Source: Lactobacillus sp. 0.1XD8-4 (GTDB lineage: Bacteria > Bacillota > Bacilli > Lactobacillales > Lactobacillaceae). From it: a DNA stretch of 64,000 nucleotides. The position numbers were made by a program, and so were the translations under genes. Below the pieces are notes generated by a model, which saw nothing but the letters and a program-made list of their open reading frames with translations, was not told the origin of the DNA and did not search any database. Where the stretch lies: positions 1 through 64,000 of the forward strand of contig NZ_RDBR01000001.1 of the NCBI RefSeq assembly GCF_009663775.1, in the 5' to 3' direction. Below, in pieces: positions 56,037-64,000 of the stretch (position 1 is its first letter; each line of letters starts with the position of its first letter).

Positions 56037-57035
56037 TTACTTACTAATCCCCATTGAAGAACTATGCATTGCCATCCGCTTATCTGGGTATAACTTCTTG
56101 GCTAAGGCTGTAACAGCAGTTGGTGCCTCACCAAAACCGGCAGCAATTAATGCTGCTTTACCTAGATAAGTTACGCCATCCCCAATGGCATATACCCCCG
56201 TGACACTGGTTTCCATCATTGAATCAACCTTGATTAGGTTTCGTTCAGCCGCAAGGTCCAGTGACCATTGATTCAGAGCAGCATTATTCGAAGTAAAGCC
56301 ATAGTTTACAACAAGTTTGTCAACATTTAACCGTGCCTCATCATCACTTCTCATCTTCTTAAGGTTCAACGTTACTGTTTGATCATCCTCTACTTTTAAT
56401 GCACGTGGTAAAAACGGAGTATCTAACTGAACGCTTGAATTTTTGAGCTGAGTTACTGTGTGTTCAAGGCCGCGGAATTGGTCACGACGATGGACAAGGT
56501 GAACCTCCTTTGCTACCGGTTCGAGCATAAGGGCAATATCAATTGCTGAATCACCGCCGCCAAGGACTGCAACCCGCTTATCTGTATAGTCAGCCTTACG
56601 ATTAACAAAGTAAGATAGCTGTTGCCCCTCAAGTGCATCTGCTCCATCTAAAGCAAGTTTACGTGGGGTAAAAGCCCCATTACCAAGCGCGATTATAACT
56701 GCTCGAGAGTGAGATATTCGCTTAGCAGATTTAATTGTAAATGTACCATTATCTTCTTTGATTACATCTTCAACTGTCTCACCAAGATACTGGTCAATCG
56801 GCGCTATTGCCATCTGTTCTGTAAGTTTAGCAATAAGTTTCCGACCAGTAACTCCCGGCATTCCAGCGATATCCCAAATTTGTTTTTCTGGATAAAGCGC
56901 GCCAACCTGGCCCCCTAATTGCGGTAAACTTTCAATTAATTGAGCATTTAATTCGTGAAGTCCACAATAAAATGAAGCAAACATTCCTGCCGGTCCCCCA
57001 CCAATAATTGTCACATCATAAATTTGATCTGCCAT
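56037..57035 (-). CDS. Ferredoxin-NADP reductase, thioredoxin-reductase-like type
   Basis: 332 residues. FAD motif IIGGGPAGMFASFY, NADP motif VLGGGDSAIDIAL, C-terminal FAD motif GVYAIGDGV. The CxxC of thioredoxin reductase is missing, which places it with the YumC/TrxB2 ferredoxin(flavodoxin)-NADP+ reductases. Electron donor for redox enzymes in the cytosol. Ribosome site AAAGGAAT before the ATG. Confidence 0.9.
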   Translation of the reverse strand: MADQIYDVTIIGGGPAGMFASFYCGLHELNAQLIESLPQLGGQVGALYPEKQIWDIAGMPGVTGRKLIAKLTEQMAIAPIDQYLGETVEDVIKEDNGTFTIKSAKRISHSRAVIIALGNGAFTPRKLALDGADALEGQQLSYFVNRKADYTDKRVAVLGGGDSAIDIALMLEPVAKEVHLVHRRDQFRGLEHTVTQLKNSSVQLDTPFLPRALKVEDDQTVTLNLKKMRSDDEARLNVDKLVVNYGFTSNNAALNQWSLDLAAERNLIKVDSMMETSVTGVYAIGDGVTYLGKAALIAAGFGEAPTAVTALAKKLYPDKRMAMHSSSMGISK

Positions 57036-57206
57036 TTTTCTTTTATTCCTTTCACTTTTATCTGTGAAACTATTATAGCATTTTCAAAATTGCAAAGTTT
57101 TTCCAAAAATTCGTAAGCGGTACCAAATTTTATTTGTAATTAGTCGCAAATTAAATTAACATATTAAGTAAAGGTAGTAAATTTTACTTAAATTGGAGGA
57201 ACTACA

Positions 57207-58169
57207 ATGGCAAAACGTAAAATGATTCTTGACTTAGATACTGGTGTTGACGACGCTTTAGCAATTGCTTACGCGCTCGCTGATCCCGAAGTTGATCTAA
57301 TCGGAATTGTTAGCTCATATGGTAACAACTTACTAGATGTTTGTGCGGAAAACAGCCTTAAGTTATTGGAATTATTAGGGCACACTGATATCCCCGTATT
57401 CAAAGGCCTCCCACATTCATGTACAAGTGACCATTTCGATGTAATGCAGGTATCAAAGGACATTCACGGAGATAACGGTATTGGTGACGTTGATCTTCCT
57501 GCACCAAGTCATTCAATTGAAGAACAATCTGGTGTAGACTTTTATATTGAAGCTGCCCACAAGTACGGTAAGGACTTAATTATTATCCCTACTGGTCCAA
57601 TGACAAACCTTGCGGCTGCTCTTAAGAAGGATCCAGAAATTGCTGATCTTATTGGTAACGTAACCTTTATGGGCGGAGCTTTAACTGTTGAAGGTAATGT
57701 TACTCCTGTAGCAGAAGCTAACATTAACCAAGACCCTAAGGCTGCTGACGAAGTAATGAAGTCTAACTTACCACTTACTATGGTTGGCCTCGATGTTACT
57801 TTACGAACATTACTTACTAAGGACGATACTAAGCAATGGCGTGAATTAGGAACCAAAGCAGGTAAGGCTTACGCTGATATTACTGACTTCTACATTGACG
57901 CTTACTATAACTTAGACATTGATAAGCGTGGTTGTGCTCTGCATGATCCATTAGCCGTTGGTGTTGGTATCGATCCATCATTTGTTACAACAATCAGCCT
58001 GTTCATGAAAGTTGTTTACGAAGAAGGACCTTACTATGGTCGAACAATTGGTGATAACGCTAAGTTAAACGACGATAACCCTAATGTTAAGGTTGCTGTT
58101 AATGTTGACAAAGAACGTTATCTCAAGGTCTTCATGGATCATTTGACTAACCTTTTCAAAGAAAATTAA
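57207..58169 (+). CDS. Nucleoside hydrolase (IunH family)
   Basis: 320 residues. The calcium-binding N-terminus LDLDTGVDDALAIAYAL, GPMTNLAAALKKDP, the substrate region EANINQDPKAADEV and CALHDPLAVGVG are all typical. Cleaves the N-glycosidic bond of ribonucleosides for base salvage; purine or pyrimidine preference unknown. GGAGG lies eight bases before the ATG. Confidence 0.93.
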   Translation: MAKRKMILDLDTGVDDALAIAYALADPEVDLIGIVSSYGNNLLDVCAENSLKLLELLGHTDIPVFKGLPHSCTSDHFDVMQVSKDIHGDNGIGDVDLPAPSHSIEEQSGVDFYIEAAHKYGKDLIIIPTGPMTNLAAALKKDPEIADLIGNVTFMGGALTVEGNVTPVAEANINQDPKAADEVMKSNLPLTMVGLDVTLRTLLTKDDTKQWRELGTKAGKAYADITDFYIDAYYNLDIDKRGCALHDPLAVGVGIDPSFVTTISLFMKVVYEEGPYYGRTIGDNAKLNDDNPNVKVAVNVDKERYLKVFMDHLTNLFKEN

Positions 58170-58183
58170 TAAAATAAGAAGAG

Positions 58184-58216
58184 GCTGGGAGAAACAAGTT
58201 TTTCTCCTAGCTTTTT
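58184..58216 (+). terminator. Terminator after the nucleoside hydrolase
   Basis: GCTGGGAGAAA pairs with TTTCTCCTAGC (one G-U pair) and TTTTT follows. The preceding GAGGCTGGGA recurs near 2,090 on the opposite strand. Confidence 0.75.
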
Positions 58217-58218
58217 CT

Positions 58219-58295
58219 ATTTTAACGAACCATCACAAGATAACACGGCCAATAACCACAAGGCGATTGGCGAGAAGGTTATTTCCCGCTCCCTT
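58219..58295. repeat. Intergenic repeat, family B, copy 2
   Basis: TTTTAACGAACCATCACAAG at the left, AATAACC/GGTTATT inverted pair and GAGAAGGTTATTTCC at the right, matching 50,503-50,640 with a shorter centre. Confidence 0.7.
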
Positions 58296-58404
58296 TCTTT
58301 TTATTTGCTTTAAGAAAGTCGTTATTCTCACGTTTTTTATTGGGAGTTGTTATAATTAAATTTGTAAATGGTTACTTTGATTTTTCTAAGGAAGTGTCTA
58401 ATCA

Positions 58405-59160
58405 ACGGGTCGTTTAGATAATAAAGTTGCAATTGTTACTGGTGGTTCAAAAGGTATTGGGGCTGCCGTTGCTAAAAAATTTGTCGAAGAAGGCGCCAAA
58501 GTTGTTTTAACTGCCCGCAAAATGGATGAAGGTCAGAAAGTTGCTGATCAATTAGGTGACAATGCCATTTTTATCCAGCAAGATGTTGCTCGCAAGGGTG
58601 ATTGGGACCGTGTTATCCGTCAAACCGTTCAAGTTTTTGGCAAGCTTAATATCGTCGTAAACAATGCCGGAATTGCAGAATACGCTGATATTGAAAAGAC
58701 TGACGCCGAAATCTGAGATAAAACAATCGATGTTAACCTTACAGGAACAATGTGGGGGACTAAACTGGGAATTGAAGCTATGAAGAATAATGGTGAGAAA
58801 AACTCCATTATCAACATGTCATCAATTGAAGGTTTAATTGGTGATCCTGACCTCTTCGCTTATAACGCGTCTAAGGGTGGTGTTCGACTTTTAACTAAAT
58901 CAGCTGCCCTTGACTGTGCTCGTAAGGGATATGATATTCGCGTTAACACAATTCACCCTGGGTATGTTTCAACACCATTAGTTGATAATCTCATCAAGGA
59001 TGATCCAAAAGCAAATGACCACCTAGTTAGTCTACACCCAATGGGCCGGCTTGGTCAGCCAGAAGAAATTGCTAACCTCGCCTTATACTTAGCTTCCGAT
59101 GAATCTAGTTTTAGCACCGGATCTGAATTTGTTGCTGACGGTGGTTATACTGCTCAATAA
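58405..59160 (+). pseudogene. R-specific short-chain alcohol dehydrogenase, inactivated
   Basis: A 251-codon SDR frame closely resembling the R-specific alcohol dehydrogenases of Lactobacillus brevis/kefiri. NADP motif TGGSKGIG, NNAGIAEYAD, catalytic serine in INMSSIEG, YNASKGG (Tyr-x3-Lys) and the C-terminal GGYTAQ are all present. Two lesions: the expected start codon is ACG (58,405-58,407, after an AAGGAAG ribosome site at normal distance) and TGA at 58,714-58,716 stands where homologues have tryptophan. Except for those single-base changes the frame is intact, so decay is recent, or the stop is read through at low level. Confidence 0.82.
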
Positions 59161-59173
59161 TCGGATTTAAATT

Positions 59174-59212
59174 ATCTCCAGAGTTCATAATGAAGAATTC
59201 TGGGGATTTTTA
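59174..59212 (+). terminator. Terminator after the dead dehydrogenase
   Basis: ATCTCCAGA pairs with TCTGGGGAT (G-U pair) around an AGTTCATAATGAAGAAT loop, then TTTTATTTT. Confidence 0.65.
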
Positions 59213-59296
59213 TTTTAAAAAGTGCAAAAGGTAATTTTTTACGTATATATATTTTAGAGGGTCTTCCTCAAGAATAAAGTACGGGAGAAATTACTT

Positions 59297-60151
59297 ATGT
59301 GTACAAATTTAGCAAAGAATATCGCAACGGCATTAGCAAAATGGGAAACGATGACGATTACCAGCGACCCACTATTTGGGATGGTGATGGAAAATAAGGA
59401 AATCTGTTTGGAACTGATCAATCGGGCATTGCCGCACTTAAAGGCCAAGAAGATTATCCAGCTGGTGACACAAAAGGACATTAATGTAGTTGCTGCCCGT
59501 CGCGTTCGATATGATGTTTATGTCCGTGATGAACACGGCAATATTATTGTCATTGAAATGCAGGTAGCTGATCGGCAGAATCTGCCTTATCGTTTACGGT
59601 ATTATCAAGAACAGATCGATCATGGCGTATTATTACCCGGGAAAAATTACCAAGACCTAAGTGATCACCCAACCTATGTCATTATGTTTTGTGATTTCGA
59701 CTACTACGGCCGGGGCTGGGCACGGTACACCTTTGAAAATACTTGCCTCCGTGATTCAACCTTAAAGCTCGGTGATCAACGCACGGTGGTAGTCTTTAAC
59801 GCCCTCGCAAAAGAATTTGCGCAAGACGAAGAACCGATAAAAACCTTTCTTGCTTTAATGCGCAATCAAGTAGACAATAGAAGTAAATTCATTACTAAGA
59901 TTCAGAACGAGATTGTCAGAGTAAAGCAAGATCCAGAGAGGAGACGGGGCTTTATGAAGTTTGAACTGGAACTGATGGATGCGCGCCGAGAAGGAATGGA
60001 AAAAGGAATAGAAAAAGGTGAGACTAAAGGAATTTATGCTCTTATCCATCCCCTTCGTGACCTTGGCATTGATGAAGCCGTTATTAAGCAAAAAGTGATG
60101 AGCAATTTCAATCTTTCCGATGCCGATGCAACTAAATATTTACAGAATTAA
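59297..60151 (+). CDS. Rpn-family PD-(D/E)XK nuclease (recombination-promoting)
   Basis: 284 residues. The nuclease core is seen as RRVRYDVYVRDEHGNIIVIEMQ (D at about 76, then ExQ), with RLRYYQEQIDHG and PTYVIMFCDFD before the helical C-terminus and a basic/acidic tail EGMEKGIEKGETKG. Rpn/YhgA-like proteins cut DNA and raise recombination; they often occur as scattered multicopy genes and are sometimes called transposases. GGGAGA precedes the ATG. Flanked by terminators on both sides, like a mobile single-gene cassette. Confidence 0.88.
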   Translation: MCTNLAKNIATALAKWETMTITSDPLFGMVMENKEICLELINRALPHLKAKKIIQLVTQKDINVVAARRVRYDVYVRDEHGNIIVIEMQVADRQNLPYRLRYYQEQIDHGVLLPGKNYQDLSDHPTYVIMFCDFDYYGRGWARYTFENTCLRDSTLKLGDQRTVVVFNALAKEFAQDEEPIKTFLALMRNQVDNRSKFITKIQNEIVRVKQDPERRRGFMKFELELMDARREGMEKGIEKGETKGIYALIHPLRDLGIDEAVIKQKVMSNFNLSDADATKYLQN

Positions 60152-60159
60152 ACAATTTA

Positions 60160-60209
60160 AAATGAGTCATTAACATTCAAACTCATCGAATGCTAATGAC
60201 TCATTTATT
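60160..60209. terminator. Bidirectional terminator
   Basis: A 13-bp perfect stem AAATGAGTCATTA/TAATGACTCATTT, with a second inner ACATTC/GAATG pairing, between convergent rpn-like and tauE-like genes. Confidence 0.85.
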
Positions 60210-60211
60210 TT

Positions 60212-60997
60212 CTACATCAAATTTCTTATTACAAGTGATCCAGCTAAGATTAGCGCCCCAATTCCTACTATTATCTGCATTAAGCGACCAGGTAAATGGC
60301 GGACAATAATAGGTCCCACATAGCCGCCAACTACATTCCCGATCATTAGCGGAATCACATAGTTCCAATAAATTGTCGTTTCAATAGCAAAAACAATCCA
60401 GGAAGTCGTATTCGTAACTGTCATTGCAACATTTTTTAAAGCATTATTAACGGCAAAACTCTTTTGACTATTTATTACTGTGAGCAAAGTCAGCATTAAG
60501 ACTCCTGCTCCGGCATTAAAAAAGCCTGAGTAAATTCCAACAATAAAAATTCCAATAATTGAGAAAAATTGGCTAATCCGTGACTTACCAAAAAGTTTAC
60601 TATTAGCCCCCATTGTTGGGGCCGCTTTTTTAGGATGATGGGGAAAAAGTAAAATAATTCCCGCTAAGGCAATACATAGCGGCACCAACTCAGCAAACAA
60701 TTTACCGGGAACTGCAAAGAGCAAAAAAGCACCGATAATCGAGCCGGCAAAAACCAATGGTAATATTAGCCATAATTGGCGACGATTATTTTTCAACTCT
60801 TTAAATGATGCAAAAACGGAACTGTAATTCCCCGTAACTGTAGAGAAAGCACTTGTAACGTTGGCCATTACTGGAGGCAATCCTAGTGCCAAGAGTGAGG
60901 GGTAAGATACTAACGAAGCTAATCCGGCAGCAGCACTAACAATTCCCGAAAGGATTCCAATCCCAAATAATAATAAAATAAAAGTTATTCCACCCAT
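60212..60997 (-). CDS. TauE/SafE-family permease
   Basis: 261 residues, seven to eight membrane helices, internal repeat typical of TauE/SafE (GIVSAAAGLASLVSYPSLLA at the start, GFFNAGAGVLML in the second half). Members export sulfite, sulfoacetate or other organic anions; the substrate here is unknown. Confidence 0.9.
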   Translation of the reverse strand: MGGITFILLLFGIGILSGIVSAAAGLASLVSYPSLLALGLPPVMANVTSAFSTVTGNYSSVFASFKELKNNRRQLWLILPLVFAGSIIGAFLLFAVPGKLFAELVPLCIALAGIILLFPHHPKKAAPTMGANSKLFGKSRISQFFSIIGIFIVGIYSGFFNAGAGVLMLTLLTVINSQKSFAVNNALKNVAMTVTNTTSWIVFAIETTIYWNYVIPLMIGNVVGGYVGPIIVRHLPGRLMQIIVGIGALILAGSLVIRNLM

Positions 60998-61175
60998 TTA
61001 TCTATAACCATCCCTTTAATTAATAACTTTTATTTTAAACCACTTTTGAAATCGAGTGTAAAAATTTTACTAGATTTTTTGTAAAATAATAAATAAGCAT
61101 GAACTATTTCGTCCCTTCACTATTTCTTTTCATGTTTGCATTTTTAAATAATATTCGCTATCATAATGATGAAAA

Positions 61176-61252
61176 TAACTATCTGGGGTGCCTTTCGGCT
61201 GAGATAATACCCATTGAACCTGCTCTGGTTAATACCAGCGAAGGGAGATTCA
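61176..61252 (+). ncRNA. TPP riboswitch (THI element)
   Basis: All conserved THI blocks are present: GGGGTGCC, GGCTGAGA, ATACCC, TGAACCTG, CTGGTTAATACCAGCG and AAGGGA. The aptamer binds thiamine pyrophosphate and is followed by a terminator (61,279-61,310), so the downstream thiamine-precursor transport genes are off when TPP is plentiful. Confidence 0.96.
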
Positions 61253-61278
61253 GTGATATTAACTTAATTAAACTTTTG

Positions 61279-61310
61279 ACTCCATGATGTTTTTGTCATG
61301 GAGTTTTTTT
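61279..61310 (+). terminator. TPP riboswitch expression-platform terminator
   Basis: ACTCCATGA/TCATGGAGT stem with a 8-base loop, then seven T, between the THI aptamer and the first gene. Confidence 0.9.
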
Positions 61311-61338
61311 ACCCTTATAGTAATTAAGGAGTTTTATT

Positions 61339-61899
61339 ATGGCTAAACATCAACTACACTTACGCGACATTATTCTACTTGCGCTAATTGGAATTATCTT
61401 TGGCGTTATTTATTTTGCGGCTGGATTCATTTATAATGGTCTGACAATTTTATTAACCCCGATTGGCTACGGTCCGATGGCTAATGACCTTACCATGGGA
61501 ATCTGGTGTATGGCAGGACCGCTTGCCGGATTTCTCATTCGCATACCAGGGGCCGCTTTCCTTGGTGAATTTTTTGGTGCAGTCGTTGAAATGCTGCTAG
61601 GTGATCAATGGGGAGCCGTCAATCTTATTTCTGGAACTGTTCAAGGCCTCGGGGCAGAACTTGGTTTTACCTTTACGTTTTACAGGACTTATAACTGGCT
61701 GACCCTTCTAATTTCATCGCTTACGTTAACCCTTGTTACTTTTGGCTGGGATTGGTTTAGAAATGGCTATAGTCACTTTAGTGGTCAAATGCTTATAACC
61801 ATGTTAATCGCTAGATTCATTTCAGTGTTTGTCTTTTCTGGTATTATCGTTAAATTAATTGCCAATATGTTACAACGCGCCCACTTAATCAAGCAATAA
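61339..61899 (+). CDS. ykoE: ECF transporter substrate-binding component, YkoE type
   Basis: 186 residues, five to six membrane helices. The YkoE family pattern is visible in LRDIILLALIGIIFGVIYFA, GIWCMAGPLAGFLIRIPGAAFLGEF and GAVNLISGTVQGLGAELGF. It binds thiamine or the hydroxymethylpyrimidine precursor. Located directly under a TPP riboswitch, first of three genes for a dedicated ECF transporter. AAGGAG precedes the ATG. Confidence 0.9.
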   Translation: MAKHQLHLRDIILLALIGIIFGVIYFAAGFIYNGLTILLTPIGYGPMANDLTMGIWCMAGPLAGFLIRIPGAAFLGEFFGAVVEMLLGDQWGAVNLISGTVQGLGAELGFTFTFYRTYNWLTLLISSLTLTLVTFGWDWFRNGYSHFSGQMLITMLIARFISVFVFSGIIVKLIANMLQRAHLIKQ

Positions 61900-61903
61900 A
61901 CCT

Positions 61904-63277
61904 ATGGAAAAAATACTATTTAACAACCTCTCATTTGCATTTGATAAACAGCCCATTTTAGAAAATATCAATGCAGAATTTAAGTCAGGAAAAATTCACC
62001 TTTTAACAGGTATTTCTGGAAGCGGCAAGTCAACCCTTCTGAAATTGATTGCTGGACTATTGCCAAAACATGGGGGCAAAATAACTACAGGAACAGTTTC
62101 GATATCTACCAACGGCCGCATAGGCATGCTGTTTCAAGATCCACTAATGCAGTTCGCCCTTGATACGCCCCGTCATGAATTAGAATTTACCCTTGAAAAT
62201 TGCCAAGTTCCCTCCGCTGAAATTGATTCACGAGTTAAGAATGCCCTACAATTCGGTAAAGTTGAGGCACTAGCTAACCAGCTAATCTCAACCCTGTCTG
62301 GCGGGCAGCAGCAACGAGTTGCTTTATCGGTTGTCATGGCCATGCAGCCATCTATTCTCTTGTTAGATGAACCATTTGCTAATGTCGATGAAGAAAACCG
62401 CCAATTGATCCTTGCACAGTTACTAAAGATTAATCAAGAAAACCATACAACTATCATTATTACTGATCACGATCTCCACGGTTACCAAAAGCTTAATCCG
62501 CTTGTCTGGCAGCTAAAGAATCGGCAAATTTCAACATTATCAGCCTCCCAAAGACGTAAGGTTTTACAAGATAATCGTTCTTCTATTAAGACATCGCTAC
62601 CACCAGCAACATCATTATCAATTATTAATTTTACTAAGTTATCACTCAAACAAGGTGATAAGACTTTATTGACCCCTGCTTCGCTTGCCCTCTTAAAAAA
62701 TAAAGCAACTCTTTTAACCGGGCCGAATGGAATTGGCAAGTCAACCCTCTTAAAGGCAATTGCCAAATTAGTTAAATATCAAGGAACCATAACATACAAC
62801 AATCAAAATATTCAAAAAATATCACCCAGGAAATACTATCAGCAACTCGGCTTAATTTTTCAACATGCTAATGATCAATTTTTGAACGTTACCGTTGGCG
62901 AAGAATTAAACCTTAGCCGCAAAAATGGTCACAATCCATATTTTACTAGCCGCCAAATTCAACAAGCTTTAGCTGAGCTTGACTTAGCAGGACGAGAAGA
63001 GCAAGTAATCTATTCCCTTAGCGGAGGACAGAAAAAGAAACTACAGATATTGCTGATGCTGATGATGGGACAAGAGGTACTATTATTTGATGAACCATTT
63101 ACTGGATTAGACCAAGACTCGCTTAAAACGGTTCTAAAACTCATCACCGCTAGTCGTAAAATATATCCGCAGACACTGCTGATTATAAGTCACCAGTTAA
63201 ACGGTCTGGATGAGTTCATCGACTACCACTTAGAAATGAATCATCAGCAACTTAAGTATTGCGGAGGTAATTCATGA
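61904..63277 (+). CDS. ykoD: ECF transporter duplicated ATPase, YkoD type
   Basis: 457 residues with two ABC domains in one chain. Domain 1: Walker A GISGSGKSTLLK, signature LSGGQQQRVALS, Walker B ILLLDEPF. Domain 2: GPNGIGKSTLLK, LSGGQKKKLQIL, VLLFDEPFTGLD. It energises YkoE/YkoC transport. Starts four bases after the ykoE stop and overlaps ykoC by four bases, so the three are coupled. Confidence 0.92.
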   Translation: MEKILFNNLSFAFDKQPILENINAEFKSGKIHLLTGISGSGKSTLLKLIAGLLPKHGGKITTGTVSISTNGRIGMLFQDPLMQFALDTPRHELEFTLENCQVPSAEIDSRVKNALQFGKVEALANQLISTLSGGQQQRVALSVVMAMQPSILLLDEPFANVDEENRQLILAQLLKINQENHTTIIITDHDLHGYQKLNPLVWQLKNRQISTLSASQRRKVLQDNRSSIKTSLPPATSLSIINFTKLSLKQGDKTLLTPASLALLKNKATLLTGPNGIGKSTLLKAIAKLVKYQGTITYNNQNIQKISPRKYYQQLGLIFQHANDQFLNVTVGEELNLSRKNGHNPYFTSRQIQQALAELDLAGREEQVIYSLSGGQKKKLQILLMLMMGQEVLLFDEPFTGLDQDSLKTVLKLITASRKIYPQTLLIISHQLNGLDEFIDYHLEMNHQQLKYCGGNS

Positions 63278-63927
63278 ATCCTAGCTTAAAATTATTTCTT
63301 ATTTTATTTCTCTCACTTGAATTAACCTTTACTAATAAATTATGGGTAAACATAATCGTAATCACCGTATGTCTGGTCCTGTTAATTCATTATCATTTCC
63401 GCTGGCAGCAATTTTGTTGGCTAATCTTTATTCCGCTTTTTCCAGCAATTGCCATTTTTACCACCATCGTACTCTTTAGTCCCGGTCATAGTTTATTTTA
63501 TGGTTTGGTTTTATTTAGTCGGTTATATATGTATGTCAGTTTGGGAACAATTTTTACATTTACTACTAATCCGCTAGCCCTAGCCCGGTCATTAGAACAA
63601 AATTGTCATTTACCTAGTAAATATGCCTATGGGGTCTTAGCAGCTCTTAATTTAATTCCGAAAATGAAACAAGCAGTTACAACAATCTATATAGCTGGCC
63701 AAATGCGCGGAGTGACCCTGCATTGGTGGTCGCCAACTTTATACTTCAAGGCAATTTTAGTCGCGCTTCAATGGTCAGATCAACTAGCACAGGCAATGGA
63801 GTCTCACGGTTTTGTTGAAGGACAGGCACGAACTAGGACCATTAATATTCCGATTACTGCTCGTGACTGGGTAATCACAAGCACTTTAATTATCCTCATT
63901 CAAATAATTGTAATTGCACTCCCCTAA
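63274..63927 (+). CDS. ykoC: ECF transporter transmembrane component, YkoC type
   Basis: 217 residues, about five helices, with the CbiQ/EcfT family coupling helix LARSLEQNCHLPSKYAYGVLAALNLIP and ARG-type motif QMRGVTLHWWSP and AMESHGF. GGAGG precedes the ATG inside ykoD. Completes the riboswitch-controlled ECF unit. Confidence 0.9.
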   Translation: MNPSLKLFLILFLSLELTFTNKLWVNIIVITVCLVLLIHYHFRWQQFCWLIFIPLFPAIAIFTTIVLFSPGHSLFYGLVLFSRLYMYVSLGTIFTFTTNPLALARSLEQNCHLPSKYAYGVLAALNLIPKMKQAVTTIYIAGQMRGVTLHWWSPTLYFKAILVALQWSDQLAQAMESHGFVEGQARTRTINIPITARDWVITSTLIILIQIIVIALP

Positions 63928-63967
63928 TAGAGCATGCGATAATAGAAGAAAAGAAAGGACTGATACA

Positions 63968-64000
63968 TTGAACGATTATAATTTAACTGACCGTATCGTT
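63968..64000 (+). CDS. Start of a further gene, cut by the window end
   Basis: TTG at 63,968 lies eight bases after AAAGGA and opens a frame reading MNDYNLTDRIV up to the window end. As fourth gene of the thiamine unit it is probably a thiamine-salvage or biosynthesis enzyme, but eleven residues do not allow a name. Confidence 0.4.
   Translation, partial: MNDYNLTDRIV

Noticed and set aside
56037-57035. Thioredoxin reductase
   Set aside because: The redox CxxC motif is absent; ferredoxin-NADP reductase fits better.

Overview
The window looks like a chromosome segment of a low-GC heterofermentative lactobacillus, most likely Limosilactobacillus reuteri or a close relative. This is judged from the proteins themselves (PepX, PepI, GuaA, a water-forming-type NADH oxidase, LrgAB, potABCD, lipoteichoic acid synthase, D-lactate dehydrogenase) and from lactobacillus-style intergenic repeats. 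The species call is inference; no database was searched.

Layout. 1-3,600: insertion-sequence debris (an IS200-type TnpA fragment and an IS1182-type transposase killed by one frameshift and two stops) next to an intact IS110-family transposase. 3,678-3,750: tRNA-Asn. About 3,780-11,500: a strikingly GC-rich block unlike the rest of the window, holding metE-metF-folD' (methionine synthesis; folD broken), a divergent LysR regulator and tpx. A group II intron with a dead reverse transcriptase sits exactly between the converging tpx and lysR genes, directly after the tpx terminator. 11,970-31,500: mainly housekeeping genes: guaA, an AAA ATPase, coaA, ltaS, a DMT permease, NADH oxidase plus a strongly decayed paralogue, a HelD-type helicase, DedA, a histidine phosphatase, hflX, lrgAB, csbD/glsB stress genes and a D-2-hydroxyacid dehydrogenase. 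31,630-43,000: a giant YhgE/Pip protein with its TetR regulator, PspC, a membrane protein paired with a low-complexity surface protein, a Fur-family (Zur-like) regulator, a guanylate-kinase-like protein with a Nudix hydrolase, two permeases and an unknown 12-TM protein. 43,000-64,000: potABCD polyamine transport, the proline peptidases pepX and pepI, a P-type cation ATPase, an APC permease, a HAD phosphatase, ferredoxin-NADP reductase, nucleoside hydrolase, a dead R-specific alcohol dehydrogenase, an Rpn-type nuclease, a TauE permease and finally a TPP riboswitch driving a YkoEDC-type ECF transporter for a thiamine precursor.

Themes. Genes for peptide, polyamine, amino-acid and vitamin uptake fit an auxotrophic, host-associated lifestyle; the methionine block looks imported and is already decaying. 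Pseudogenes are common and several carry the same TGG-to-TGA lesion. At least two families of palindromic intergenic repeats recur between 30.3 and 58.3 kb. No CRISPR array, prophage or evident defence island was seen. The most unusual items are the terminator-targeting intron that appears to supply the stop codon of lysR, the catalytically stripped NADH oxidase duplicate, and the modular intergenic repeats.
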